Shown here one piece after another: positions 10,631 through 19,358 of a stretch of DNA of 64,000 nucleotides; the first letter of the stretch is position 1, and every line of letters begins with the position of its first letter. The DNA is taken from assembly GCF_900128525.1 (NCBI RefSeq), contig NZ_FQTQ01000206.1, positions 1-64,000 of the forward strand. Reading direction: 5' to 3'. Both the position numbers and the translations under genes were made by a program. The notes beneath the pieces were generated by a model that was given only the letters and a program-made list of their open reading frames with translations, was not told the origin of the DNA and ran no database searches. Source of the DNA: a methanotrophic endosymbiont of Bathymodiolus puteoserpentis (Logatchev). GTDB lineage: Bacteria > Pseudomonadota > Gammaproteobacteria > Methylococcales > Methylomonadaceae.

Positions 10631-11902
10631 ATGTTGGAAAATACAAAAATTGCCATGATTGGCTTAGGTTATGTAGGTCTACCTCTTGCTGTTGAATTTG
10701 GCAAAAAATACACAACGGTAGGTTTTGATATTAACAGACCACGTATTGATGAATTAAAAACAGGGCATGACCATACTTTAGAGGTCAGTGATGAAGAGTT
10801 AGCCGGAGCTGATAAACTAAGTTATACCGCTGATATTGAAGATATTAAATCCTGTAATATTTATATTGTTACTGTGCCGACGCCCATTAATGAATATAAA
10901 CAACCTGATTTAAGCCCACTAGAAAAAGCAAGTGATTTATTAGGTAAGGTTATTAAACAGGGTGATATTGTTATTTATGAATCAACTGTTTACCCTGGTG
11001 CAACAGAAGAAGTTTGCGTACCTATTTTAGAGCAAGTGTCTGGTTTAAAATTTAACGAAAATTTTTATGTCGGCTATAGCCCAGAGCGCATAAATCCGGG
11101 TGATAAAGAGCACCGTGTTACCAATATTTTAAAAGTAACGGCGGGTTCTACAGAGGCTATTGCCGAACAAGTGGATCAGCTTTATAAAAGTATTATTACA
11201 GCCGGTACCCATAAAGCTAGCAGTATTAAAGTGGCTGAAGCTGCTAAAGTTATTGAAAATACCCAGCGTGATGTCAATATCGCTTTAATTAATGAATTAG
11301 CCTTAATTTTTAACCGCTTGGATATTGATACCGAAGAAGTTTTAATTGCTGCGGGAACGAAATGGAATTTTTTACCTTTTCGTCCGGGTTTAGTGGGGGG
11401 GCATTGTATTGGTGTCGATCCTTATTATTTAACCTATAAAGCGCAATCCATTGGTTATAATCCGGAAATTATTTTATCCGGACGACGCATTAACGATGGT
11501 ATGGGTGAATATGTTGTTTCTCGACTCGTTAAGCTTATGCTTAAAAAGCGTTTACATGTTCAAGATTCAAATGTTTTGATTATGGGGCTAACGTTTAAAG
11601 AAAATTGCCCAGATTTACGTAATACGCGTGTAGTTGATATTATCAAAGAATTAGAAACTTATGGTGTTAATATTCATGTTTATGACCCATGGGTTGACCC
11701 AGAAGAGGCAGTAGTAGAATATGGTATCAAGCCAATAGCTGCACTAGAAGAGGGGAAATTTGATGCTATTGTGTTAGCCGTTGCGCACGAGCAATTCAAA
11801 CAAATGGATATTAAGCAAGTTAGAGCATTAGGTAAGCCTGATTCAGTCATTTATGATCTTAAATATCTATTTCCAGCAGACTTAACAGATGAGCGATTAT
11901 AA
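10631..11902 (+). CDS. tviB: TviB-like UDP-N-acetylglucosamine 6-dehydrogenase
   Basis: 423 residues, same superfamily as WecC but of the TviB/WbpA type. It shows the Rossmann motif [29 protein letters not shown] and the catalytic-cysteine region [17 protein letters not shown]. The C-terminal domain contains [20 protein letters not shown]. The expected product is UDP-GlcNAcA (or possibly UDP-GalNAcA after epimerisation). Substrate choice cannot be proved from sequence. It lies between wecC and an epimerase gene, with three-base spacers on both sides. Confidence 0.88.
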   Translation: MLENTKIAMIGLGYVGLPLAVEFGKKYTTVGFDINRPRIDELKTGHDHTLEVSDEELAGADKLSYTADIEDIKSCNIYIVTVPTPINEYKQPDLSPLEKASDLLGKVIKQGDIVIYESTVYPGATEEVCVPILEQVSGLKFNENFYVGYSPERINPGDKEHRVTNILKVTAGSTEAIAEQVDQLYKSIITAGTHKASSIKVAEAAKVIENTQRDVNIALINELALIFNRLDIDTEEVLIAAGTKWNFLPFRPGLVGGHCIGVDPYYLTYKAQSIGYNPEIILSGRRINDGMGEYVVSRLVKLMLKKRLHVQDSNVLIMGLTFKENCPDLRNTRVVDIIKELETYGVNIHVYDPWVDPEEAVVEYGIKPIAALEEGKFDAIVLAVAHEQFKQMDIKQVRALGKPDSVIYDLKYLFPADLTDERL

Positions 11903-11905
11903 ATA

Positions 11906-12910
11906 ATGAAAATAATGGTTACCGGCACGGCCGGATTTATAGGCAATCATCTTGCCATCAAGTTATTAGAAAGGGGTGATGAAGTTATTGGGATTGATAA
12001 TTTAAATGACTACTACGATGTCAATTTAAAGTTGGCGCGTTTAGATCGAATAAAAGATCATCCTAATTTTACTGATGTTAGAGCTGATATTTCTGATAGA
12101 GAGCGCATGGAAGCGTTATTTAAAGAGCATCAGCCACAGCGTGTTGTTAATTTAGCGGCACAAGCTGGTGTTAGATATTCCATAGAAAACCCACATGCTT
12201 ATATTGAAAGTAATATATTGGGTTTTTTAAATATCTTAGAAGGTTGCCGGCATAATAATGTAGAGCATTTAGTTTATGCATCTAGTAGTTCTGTTTATGG
12301 TGCTAATGAAAGCATGCCTTTTTCCGTGCATGACAATGTTGATCATCCTTTAAGTTTGTATGCAGCTTCTAAAAAGTCGAATGAGTTAATGGCGCATACC
12401 TACAGCAATTTATATAACTTACCGACCACAGGTTTGCGGTTTTTTACCGTATACGGTCCTTGGGGGCGTCCCGATATGGCTTTGTTTTTATTTACTAAAG
12501 CCATTCAGGAAGGTAAACCTATACAAGTTTTCAACTATGGCAAGCATCGCCGTGATTTTACCTATATTGATGATATTGTTGAAGGTATTATCCGGACATT
12601 AGATCATGTTGCGCAACCTAACCCTGACTGGAGTGGTAAAAATCCAGATCCAGGTACGAGTAAAGCACCTTGGCGAGTCTATAATATAGGCAATCAAAGC
12701 CCAGTAGAGTTAATGGACTATATTGAGACCTTAGAGAAATTTTTGGGTAAAAAAGCTGAAAAAGTATTGTTACCATTACAGCCTGGAGATGTTCCTGATA
12801 CTTATGCTGATGTTGAGGCTTTAGTGCAAGATGTAGGATATAAGCCAAATACCACGATTGAGCAAGGTATTGAGAAATTTGCCGCTTGGTATAATAGCTA
12901 TTACACATAA
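11906..12910 (+). CDS. NAD-dependent nucleotide-sugar (UDP-uronate) 4-epimerase
   Basis: A 334-residue extended short-chain dehydrogenase. [18 protein letters not shown] is the NAD-binding glycine motif, SSSVYG gives the catalytic serine and YAASKKS the Tyr-x-x-x-Lys pair. The [11 protein letters not shown] and [15 protein letters not shown] stretches resemble UDP-glucuronate 4-epimerases of the CapI type. It follows tviB, so its natural substrate may be a UDP-amino-uronate. It is the last gene of the wecB-wecC-tviB run. A disrupted Rpn-type gene starts 12 bases after its stop. Confidence 0.88.
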   Translation: MKIMVTGTAGFIGNHLAIKLLERGDEVIGIDNLNDYYDVNLKLARLDRIKDHPNFTDVRADISDRERMEALFKEHQPQRVVNLAAQAGVRYSIENPHAYIESNILGFLNILEGCRHNNVEHLVYASSSSVYGANESMPFSVHDNVDHPLSLYAASKKSNELMAHTYSNLYNLPTTGLRFFTVYGPWGRPDMALFLFTKAIQEGKPIQVFNYGKHRRDFTYIDDIVEGIIRTLDHVAQPNPDWSGKNPDPGTSKAPWRVYNIGNQSPVELMDYIETLEKFLGKKAEKVLLPLQPGDVPDTYADVEALVQDVGYKPNTTIEQGIEKFAAWYNSYYT

Positions 12911-12922
12911 ACATATATCAGA

Positions 12923-13873
12923 ATGGGCAAACAGGATGTTATTTCTAAAAGTATTTTAAAGCGTATTTTTGTTGATGTTGCGACCTACTTATTTGGTTTA
13001 AAGTTGCATAATGTGCAGTTAATCGATACAGAACAGCAAAGAATAGAGGATCGACGTGCGGATTTAGTGGCTAGAGTGCAAGATGAAGCAGGAAATAAAT
13101 TCATTTTGCATATTGAAATACAAAATCAAAATCAGCGCATAATGCCAATAAGAATGCTGAGGTATTTGACGGATATTAAATTAAATCACCCTAATGAAAA
13201 GGTATTTCAGTATTTGCTTTACATTGGTCAGGAAAAAATGAATATGGCCAGTGGTATTCATAGTCAGCAACTCGATTATCAATACGCAGTCATTGATATG
13301 CACATGATTGATTACCAGGATTTTATGGCACAAAGTACTCCAGATGCAATTGTCATGGCAATCTTATGCGATTTTAAAGGTGTACCAGAAAAACAAATTG
13401 TTCATGGGTTATTAAGTAAGTTAGGAATGTGCATGAAATAACTTAGGCAACTTATAAAGTTGTTGCGTCAGGAATGGCAGTATAATTCCATTGCCATAAT
13501 TCTTAAATTGAACTTGCCTAAATTAATTTGTGCTCATTCCTTACTGCAGTTAACTCAAAATAGTTCGACGGAACAAAGAGAATATATTTCGATGTTAGAA
13601 ATTCTAGCGAATAATCGAAATTTAAACATAGATATACAGCAGGAGTTTGAGATGTTGAACCTAGAAATAGAACAACTGCCTAGCTATAGAATAGGTATGA
13701 AAAGAGGCGAGAGCCAAGGTGAGCTGCGCGGTGAAAAACGCGGTGAAAAACGTGGTGAGAAAATAAAAGCCATGCTTATTGCTAAAAAGTTGCTAGGCAC
13801 GGGTATGTCAATAGAGAAAATCTCTGAAATTACTGAGTTGTCATTGGATGAACTTGAAACACTAATCTACTAA
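12923..13873 (+). pseudogene. Rpn/YhgA-type PD-(D/E)XK nuclease gene split by a MITE
   Basis: Two adjacent open frames are the halves of one gene. The first part matches the intact paralogue at 20455 up to HGLLSKL. The second resumes at LQLTQNSSTEQREYISMLEIL. Removing bases 13424-13540 plus one TTA target duplicate leaves 831 bases in frame (276 codons plus stop), against 277 residues in the intact copy. The nuclease core shows ADL...HIEIQNQNQ (the D...ExQ element). The C-terminus carries three in-frame R-G-E-K repeats encoded by a 12-bp tandem repeat. Intact relatives are recombination-promoting nucleases or transposase-like proteins. This copy is almost certainly inactive. Confidence 0.9.
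13424..13540 (-). mobile_element. MITE copy 1 (117 bp)
   Basis: A non-coding insertion in the Rpn-type gene, bounded by GGAATGTGCATGAAATAACT on the left and by sequence whose reverse complement is GGAATGAGCACAAATTAATT on the right. TTAGGCAA continues both ends, giving imperfect inverted ends of about 30 bases. Flanking TTA at 13421-13423 and 13541-13543 is a 3-bp target duplication. It is shorter than copy 2 (151 bp) because about 34 internal bases are missing. It is drawn in reverse orientation relative to copies 2 and 3. No transposase is encoded. Confidence 0.9.
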
Positions 13874-13980
13874 GAAATGAACATTTTATAAAATCTGAAG
13901 TTTAAGGTCATGTAGTACTGCCAGTCCTTTCGGAAATTATTGAATTTTTATTTCTAACTCAATAGCATATAGGTATAACT

Positions 13981-15138
13981 GTGGCAAAAAGCGTACAACA
14001 ATTTCCACTTATTGCCCATGTAATTTATCGATTAGGCATTGGTGGTTTAGAAAATGGATTGATAAACTTAATTAATAATATGCCGGTTGATAAATATCGA
14101 CATATTATTATTTGTTTAAAAGGAAGCACTCAGTTTCGTGAGCGTTTAAAGCGTAAAGATGTACAGATAATAGACTTACAAAAAAAAGATGGGCAAGATT
14201 GGCGTTCATTTATAAGGTTTTATCGAATACTTAAACAATATAAAATCGATATTATTCATACGCGTAATTTAGCTGCAATCGAATATCAAGTGCCTGCATT
14301 TTTAGCAGGTGTAAAGTATCGGGTTCACAGTGAGCATGGCTGGGATACCTTCGATCCCGAAGGCAATAATAAGAAGTACCAATATTTAAGGCGTTTATTG
14401 AGCCCTTTAATAAAAGTATTTATTCCCTTATCTTTGCATTTGCAAGACTATCTTGTTGAAAAAGTAAAAATACCCAAGTATAAAATACAACGAATTTGTA
14501 ACGGGGTCGATATTACAAAGTTTTACCCAGAAAAAGTAAAACAGCTAGCCTCTGATTGCCCGCTGCCCTTTGATAAAAAAGGTATTTATATCGGTACTGT
14601 TGGGCGAATGCATGGCGTGAAGGACCAGATAACATTAGTTACTGCTTTCATTATGCTAATGCAAGCTCATCAAGAATTCATTGGGCAGGTATATTTAATA
14701 TTAGTTGGTGATGGGCCGTTAAGGCAGGAAGCAATAGATTTATTAGAAAAACATCAGTTATTGCAATATGCTTGGCTGCCCGGTGAACGAGAAGATATTG
14801 CAGACATTATGCGTGCATTGGATATTTTTGTACTGCCTTCACAAGCGGAAGGTATTTCTAATACTATTTTAGAAGCAATGGCAACGGGGTTACCGGTGAT
14901 AGCAACAGCAGTAGGTGGGAACCCAGAGTTAGTCAAGCAAGAAACAACAGGACTATTAGTTCCCCCGTCAGAACCAGAGGCCATGGCGCAAGCCATTTTA
15001 AGCTTACTGATTGATAAAGAAAAAAGGCAGCAACTAAGTGAGAATAGCCACCAAAGAGTGATAGATAATTTCTCAATTCAGGCCATGGTTACTAAATATA
15101 CTAGAGTATACGATTCATTAGGATTCAAAAGGAAATAA
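13981..15138 (+). CDS. TIGR03088-like PEP-CTERM/XrtA glycosyltransferase
   Basis: A GT4 glycosyltransferase of 385 residues. N-terminal HVIYRLGIGGLENGLINLINNMP is typical of the exosortase-associated family. RICNGVD, GTVGRMHGVKDQ and PSQAEGISNTILEAMATGLPVIA are the donor-binding motifs, including the E-x7-E element. The start is GTG at 13981. No in-frame ATG lies close by that would keep the conserved N-terminus. The amidotransferase gene begins one base after its stop, so the two are co-transcribed. Confidence 0.9.
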   Translation: MAKSVQQFPLIAHVIYRLGIGGLENGLINLINNMPVDKYRHIIICLKGSTQFRERLKRKDVQIIDLQKKDGQDWRSFIRFYRILKQYKIDIIHTRNLAAIEYQVPAFLAGVKYRVHSEHGWDTFDPEGNNKKYQYLRRLLSPLIKVFIPLSLHLQDYLVEKVKIPKYKIQRICNGVDITKFYPEKVKQLASDCPLPFDKKGIYIGTVGRMHGVKDQITLVTAFIMLMQAHQEFIGQVYLILVGDGPLRQEAIDLLEKHQLLQYAWLPGEREDIADIMRALDIFVLPSQAEGISNTILEAMATGLPVIATAVGGNPELVKQETTGLLVPPSEPEAMAQAILSLLIDKEKRQQLSENSHQRVIDNFSIQAMVTKYTRVYDSLGFKRK

Positions 15139-15139
15139 T

Positions 15140-17029
15140 ATGTGTGGCATTGTAGGTATCTTTGATCTAAACGGAAAGCGTGAAATTAACCGTGAATTGC
15201 TACATGTAATGAACGAAAGGCAATTCCATCGTGGCCCTGATGAAGGTGGCTTGCATATAGAGCCAGGTTTAGGATTAGGTCATAGGCGTTTATCGATTAT
15301 TGATTTATCCAGTGGTCAACAGCCGATGCACAGTGCTGATGGTAGCGTGGTTTTAACGTATAACGGTGAAGTGTATAACTTTCCTGAGTTGCGTAAAGAG
15401 CTAGAAGCCTTAGGGTATACCTTTAAAACTCATTGTGATACAGAAGTTATTGTTTATGCTTGGCAGGCCTGGGGGGAAGATTGTGTGTTACGTTTACGCG
15501 GCATGTTTGCTTTTGCTATCTGGGATAGGGATAAGCAAACTTTATTTTTAGCGCGTGACCGTTTAGGTATTAAGCCCTTATTTTATTCACAGTTAAAAAA
15601 TGGCCAGTTTATTTTCTCTTCGGAACTAAAAGCTTTAAAAGCACATCCTGATCTACCTAAAGAAATGGATCCAACTGCCATAGAGGATTATTTTGGCTTC
15701 GGGTATATTCCTGATCCAAAAACGATTTATAAAGAAGTTTATAAATTAGAGCCAGGCTATTGTTTAGCGCTTAAACGAGGTAATTCTCAATACCAGCCAC
15801 GCCAGTACTGGGATGTTCATTTTGAAACAAAACATCAAGGCACGGAACAGGAATTAAGTGCAGAACTTATTGCACGTTTACGTGAAGCCGTCGATATTCG
15901 TACCGTTGCGGATGTACCTTTAGGTGCTTTTTTGTCGGGTGGAGTAGATTCTAGTGCAATTGTTGCTATGATGGCGGGTTTATCAGAAGATCCAGTCAAT
16001 ACTTGCTCTATTTCTTTTGGCGACCCTAAGTTTAATGAGTCACAATTTGCTGCGAAAGTCGCCGAACAGTATCATACTAAGCACCGCGTAGAGCAGGTTG
16101 ATCCTGATGATTTTAGTTTAGTCGGCAGGTTAGCGGGTATTTATGATGAGCCTTATGCAGATAGTTCGGCATTGCCAACATATAGAGTCTGTGAGTTAGC
16201 AAAAAAACAGGCAACAGTCGTGTTATCGGGTGATGGTGGTGATGAAAATCTCGCTGGCTATCGGCGTTATCGATGGCATACTTATGAGGATCGTATGCGC
16301 TCTATTATGCCGGATGCAATACGTAAACCCTTATTTGGCTTAATGGGGAATGTATATCCAAAAGCGGATTGGGCGCCGAAAATATTTCGCGCAAAATCAA
16401 CTTTTGAATCCATCGCCCGTGACTCTATTGAAGGTTATTTTCATAGTGTTTCAGTGAACTCCAATGCAATTCGTGCATCACTGTTTAGTGAACAATTAAA
16501 AAATGACCTTCAAGACTATCAAGCGGTTGATGTCTTTAGACGACATATGCAAAATGCACCTAGCGAGGATGCTCAGTCTCTAGTACAATATTTAGATATT
16601 AAAACTTATTTACCAGGTGATATTTTAACTAAGGTAGATCGGGCTAGTATGGCGCATTCGCTTGAAGTGCGTGTGCCATTACTTGATCATAAGTTAGTTG
16701 AATGGATAGCTAAACTGCCTCCTGATTTAAAATTACATAAAAAGGAAGGCAAATATCTGTTTAAGAAAGGACTAGAGCCTTATTTGCCTAATGATATTTT
16801 ATATCGTCCAAAAATGGGCTTTGGCGTGCCGTTAGCCAGTTGGTTCAGAGGGGCACTAAAAGATCAAGTGCAAACCTCTTTGCTAGGTGAAACAATGCAA
16901 GGTTGTGGGTTTTTTGATCAGAAATTTTTGACCAAGGTGGTTGATCAGCATCAGAGTGGGTTAAGAGATTACAGCACTACTATATGGTCGTTGTTGATGT
17001 TTGAGCATTTTTTGCATGGCAGTGAATAA
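15140..17029 (+). CDS. XrtA/PEP-CTERM-system amidotransferase (asparagine synthase family)
   Basis: 629 residues with an N-terminal class-II glutaminase domain. Cys2 follows the start Met (MCGIVGIFD) and RGPDE and YNGEVYNF are intact. The C-terminal ATP-binding domain has SGGVDSS at about 265-271 and GDGGDENLAGYRRY. It probably amidates a uronic-acid carboxyl or another acceptor during EPS synthesis, as proposed for this exosortase-associated family, rather than making asparagine. It stands directly upstream of the PqqD/HprK-like cassette, which matters because related enzymes form the lactam in lasso peptides. A 224-bp spacer follows. Confidence 0.9.
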   Translation: MCGIVGIFDLNGKREINRELLHVMNERQFHRGPDEGGLHIEPGLGLGHRRLSIIDLSSGQQPMHSADGSVVLTYNGEVYNFPELRKELEALGYTFKTHCDTEVIVYAWQAWGEDCVLRLRGMFAFAIWDRDKQTLFLARDRLGIKPLFYSQLKNGQFIFSSELKALKAHPDLPKEMDPTAIEDYFGFGYIPDPKTIYKEVYKLEPGYCLALKRGNSQYQPRQYWDVHFETKHQGTEQELSAELIARLREAVDIRTVADVPLGAFLSGGVDSSAIVAMMAGLSEDPVNTCSISFGDPKFNESQFAAKVAEQYHTKHRVEQVDPDDFSLVGRLAGIYDEPYADSSALPTYRVCELAKKQATVVLSGDGGDENLAGYRRYRWHTYEDRMRSIMPDAIRKPLFGLMGNVYPKADWAPKIFRAKSTFESIARDSIEGYFHSVSVNSNAIRASLFSEQLKNDLQDYQAVDVFRRHMQNAPSEDAQSLVQYLDIKTYLPGDILTKVDRASMAHSLEVRVPLLDHKLVEWIAKLPPDLKLHKKEGKYLFKKGLEPYLPNDILYRPKMGFGVPLASWFRGALKDQVQTSLLGETMQGCGFFDQKFLTKVVDQHQSGLRDYSTTIWSLLMFEHFLHGSE

Positions 17030-17253
17030 GGCTATTTTTAAGTTTAAGTAACTTCTTATTATTAACAGGTACAGACGAGAGCTTATAGGGCTTTATTCAT
17101 GAATAGTAAGATATTACTTGATAATCGGATAAATAGTTGATTTATTAATACTTTAATATAATAATGAGGTATTGTTTTTCTTGTTAGGAAAAATAAAAAC
17201 TTAAGTAGAGTGGCATTGAATTTATTCTATTTTTATATAGGAATTAAGGGGGA

Positions 17254-18154
17254 ATGGTGAATAATATAAATCAGCTTCAAGAGAACACAACTGATAAGAA
17301 AAGTGATTCTGTACTTACTTCTAATGCGCGTCGTAGGTTGATTAAAGGAACTGCGATAGCGCTACCCGTTGTTATGACCTTAAGAAGTGGTGCGGCTATG
17401 GCGGCATCTAGTACGGAAAGTTGTATTGCACGTGACCAAAGAACAGCGGATAATTTAAATCCTAATAAATTTACTAAGGAATGAGCACAAATTAATTTAG
17501 GCAAGTTCAATTTAAGAATTATAATGATGCAACTCATAAACTTTATTTACACCTGAGGCAATGGAATTATACTGCCATTCCTGACGCAACAACTTTATAA
17601 GTTGCCTAAGTTATTTCATGCACATTCCTAATGCAGATACGGATCCATTTTTAAGAACTCCAATAACCATTACTAGGCTAATCAAGATAAAAGAGGTGAG
17701 GGATAGTAGCGGTAATAATCCAAAATGGGTTTATGATAAAAAGAACACGGCCAATGCCGATGGTACTTTTTTTAAAAGAAGGACTGTTTATGTACATGGT
17801 CATGGACTAACAGCCCTTCCTGCTGACTGGTTGAATACAACTGAACCACAGTTACAATTTAGTGATCAGTCTACTACAATCGACGTTTATAATGTATATA
17901 CAGATCCATCACCAGCAATAACGGCTGGAAATCATTTTAAACGATTAGCAAATAATTTTGTTCAGGATACGAGTTTTGGAAGCAATGGAATCAAGGAAAA
18001 ATTTGGCTTGGTTGTAACTGACCCGTTTGGAGGGATACAAACTGATGCTCTTAATGGCCCTAGAGTTGGGCAATTTGTAGATCATTCCGACTTACAAGCT
18101 AACAATCATCTTACAGGTTCTTGCTGGACTTCTTTAAATCCAAATGTTCCTTGA
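17254..18154 (+). pseudogene. Secreted twin-Arg-leader protein, candidate cassette substrate, split by a MITE
   Basis: A gene for a 248-residue protein interrupted by a 151-bp element. Before the insertion the frame encodes a leader with RRRLIKG followed by a hydrophobic stretch (TAIALPVVMTLRSGAAMA), a Tat-like or Sec signal, then SSTESCIARDQRT. After the insertion it continues NADTDPFLRTPITITR and ends SCWTSLNPNVP. Deleting 17478-17628 plus one TAA joins the frames exactly. I recognise no enzymatic domain. The stop (TGA, 18152-18154) overlaps the likely TTG start of the PqqD-like gene, so it heads a coupled operon. An ATG inside the element (17618) could re-initiate the 178-residue C-terminal part without the signal. 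The start has a strong AAGGGGG binding site. Confidence 0.8.
17478..17628 (+). mobile_element. MITE copy 2 (151 bp, longest copy)
   Basis: This copy starts GGAATGAGCACAAATTAATT and ends with the reverse complement of GGAATGTGCATGAAATAACT. It is flanked by TAA at 17475-17477 and 17629-17631, the same 3-bp target as copy 1 read from the other strand. It carries the internal segment AATGATGCAACTCATAAACT that copy 1 lacks. It supplies the premature TGA of the upstream half-gene and an ATG for the downstream half. Confidence 0.9.
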
Positions 18155-18441
18155 GTACTAAAATAATAACATGGCGAGTTATTCAGGGATCTGATTTATT
18201 GTTCGTAAATTGGGGTTCTGAAGTCATTGTCTATAATTCCTTATCAGGTGAAACTCATCAAATGGATGTTTTTTCGGCTACTGTATTAGAACAGTTGATG
18301 AGTAATAATTATATAGAGGAAGCATTGCTAAACGATATTTGTCGATTATATTCATTGGACAATAATTCCGAAAATCAACAATTAATAGCCTTAATCATCA
18401 ATAATTTTGATCAGCTAGGGTTAATAGAGCCCTGTTATTAA
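18151..18441 (+). CDS. HPr-rel-A system PqqD-family peptide chaperone
   Basis: About 96 residues from a TTG at 18151, whose TTGA overlaps the stop of the preceding gene. An upstream TTG at 18121 is possible but less likely. The fold signature is that of PqqD-like RiPP recognition elements: a short strand region (WRVIQGSDLLFVNWG), VYNSLSGETHQMDVFSATVLEQL, then a helical region ending FDQLGLIEPCY. PqqD-like proteins bind leader peptides and present them to modifying enzymes. It is followed by the HprK-like gene with a one-base overlap (TAATG). The placement makes the gene at 17254 a candidate client, but this is inference. Confidence 0.8.
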   Translation: MSTKIITWRVIQGSDLLFVNWGSEVIVYNSLSGETHQMDVFSATVLEQLMSNNYIEEALLNDICRLYSLDNNSENQQLIALIINNFDQLGLIEPCY

Positions 18442-19358
18442 TGAAATTAAAGCAATTAGGGTTAGGTAATCTAGTCAAACAGGCTGCAAGTAAAGAAGGG
18501 GTTTGTCTGGATATTGGTGCTTTTTGCGTTAGAGTAAAAAGTGATGAGATAATATTCTTAGAAACACTTGCTTTTTTATATCAAGATTTCCCTATTTTAC
18601 CTAGTGATACCTTTGCAGACTTTCATATTGTTATTACGCGTCCGAAGGGTGTACGGCACTATCTGAAGCCTCAAGTTATTTTTGTGACTGATGGACAGCA
18701 ACCGTTTGAGCCTTTTCCCCTTAGTCACGCATTTCCTTTATTTGAGTGGGGCTTAAACTGGTGTATAGCCCGTAGGTCTCATCAATACCTTATGCTTCAT
18801 GCAGCTGTTGTTGAGAAAAATGGTAAGGCGCTGATTTTACCTGCGCTTCCTGGTTCGGGAAAAAGCACCTTGAGTGCCGCATTAGCTATGAATGGGTGGC
18901 GGTTTTTATCAGATGAATTTACTATGATTCGGCCACAGGATGGTAAGATATTACCGATACCGCGGCCTACGCCTCTAAAGAATGCTTCAATTCAGGTAAT
19001 AAAAGGTACGTTTCTTAATGCCGAAATGGGTCCCTTGTTCCCAAAGACACGCAAAGGAACAGTTGCTCATCTTAGGCCACCCAAACAAAGTGTTGAGCAG
19101 TTAAAGGAAGCAGTATTGCCTGAGTTGTTGATTTTTCCAAAATTTCAAGCGAATACAGAAATACAACTTAATCTACTAAATAAGCCATACGTTGTTTTTA
19201 AATTGGCTAGTAATGCTTTTAATTATGAATTGATGGGGCGAACAGGCTTTGAACTGGTGAAGAATATGACTTCATCTTGTCGCTGTTACAACCTGACTTA
19301 TAGTCGTTTTGATCAAGTATTACCCTTGCTTGATGATTTGCTAATGCAAAACGTATGA
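18441..19358 (+). CDS. HprK-related kinase A
   Basis: A 305-residue P-loop protein related to HPr kinase. Walker A is ALPGSGKS at 135-142, followed by SDEF at 157-160 where HPr kinases have their catalytic acidic pair. No HPr protein is encoded nearby, and this subfamily occurs with a PqqD-like gene rather than with PTS genes. A related kinase phosphorylates the C-terminal residue of the lasso peptide paeninodin. Here the substrate is unknown and could be a peptide, protein or glycan intermediate. The gene overlaps the following nucleotidyltransferase gene by four bases (ATGA). Confidence 0.85.
   Translation: MKLKQLGLGNLVKQAASKEGVCLDIGAFCVRVKSDEIIFLETLAFLYQDFPILPSDTFADFHIVITRPKGVRHYLKPQVIFVTDGQQPFEPFPLSHAFPLFEWGLNWCIARRSHQYLMLHAAVVEKNGKALILPALPGSGKSTLSAALAMNGWRFLSDEFTMIRPQDGKILPIPRPTPLKNASIQVIKGTFLNAEMGPLFPKTRKGTVAHLRPPKQSVEQLKEAVLPELLIFPKFQANTEIQLNLLNKPYVVFKLASNAFNYELMGRTGFELVKNMTSSCRCYNLTYSRFDQVLPLLDDLLMQNV

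Noticed and set aside
13681-13770. CRISPR-like or satellite repeat
   Set aside because: Short in-frame 12-bp units within a gene, no spacers; no CRISPR array was found in the window.
13460-13873. Separate gene for the second half of the Rpn-type pseudogene
   Set aside because: Its first residues come from the MITE. The rest joins the upstream half in frame.
17618-18154. Independent 178-residue gene
   Set aside because: Its start codon lies in the MITE, and the native sequence continues the upstream frame.
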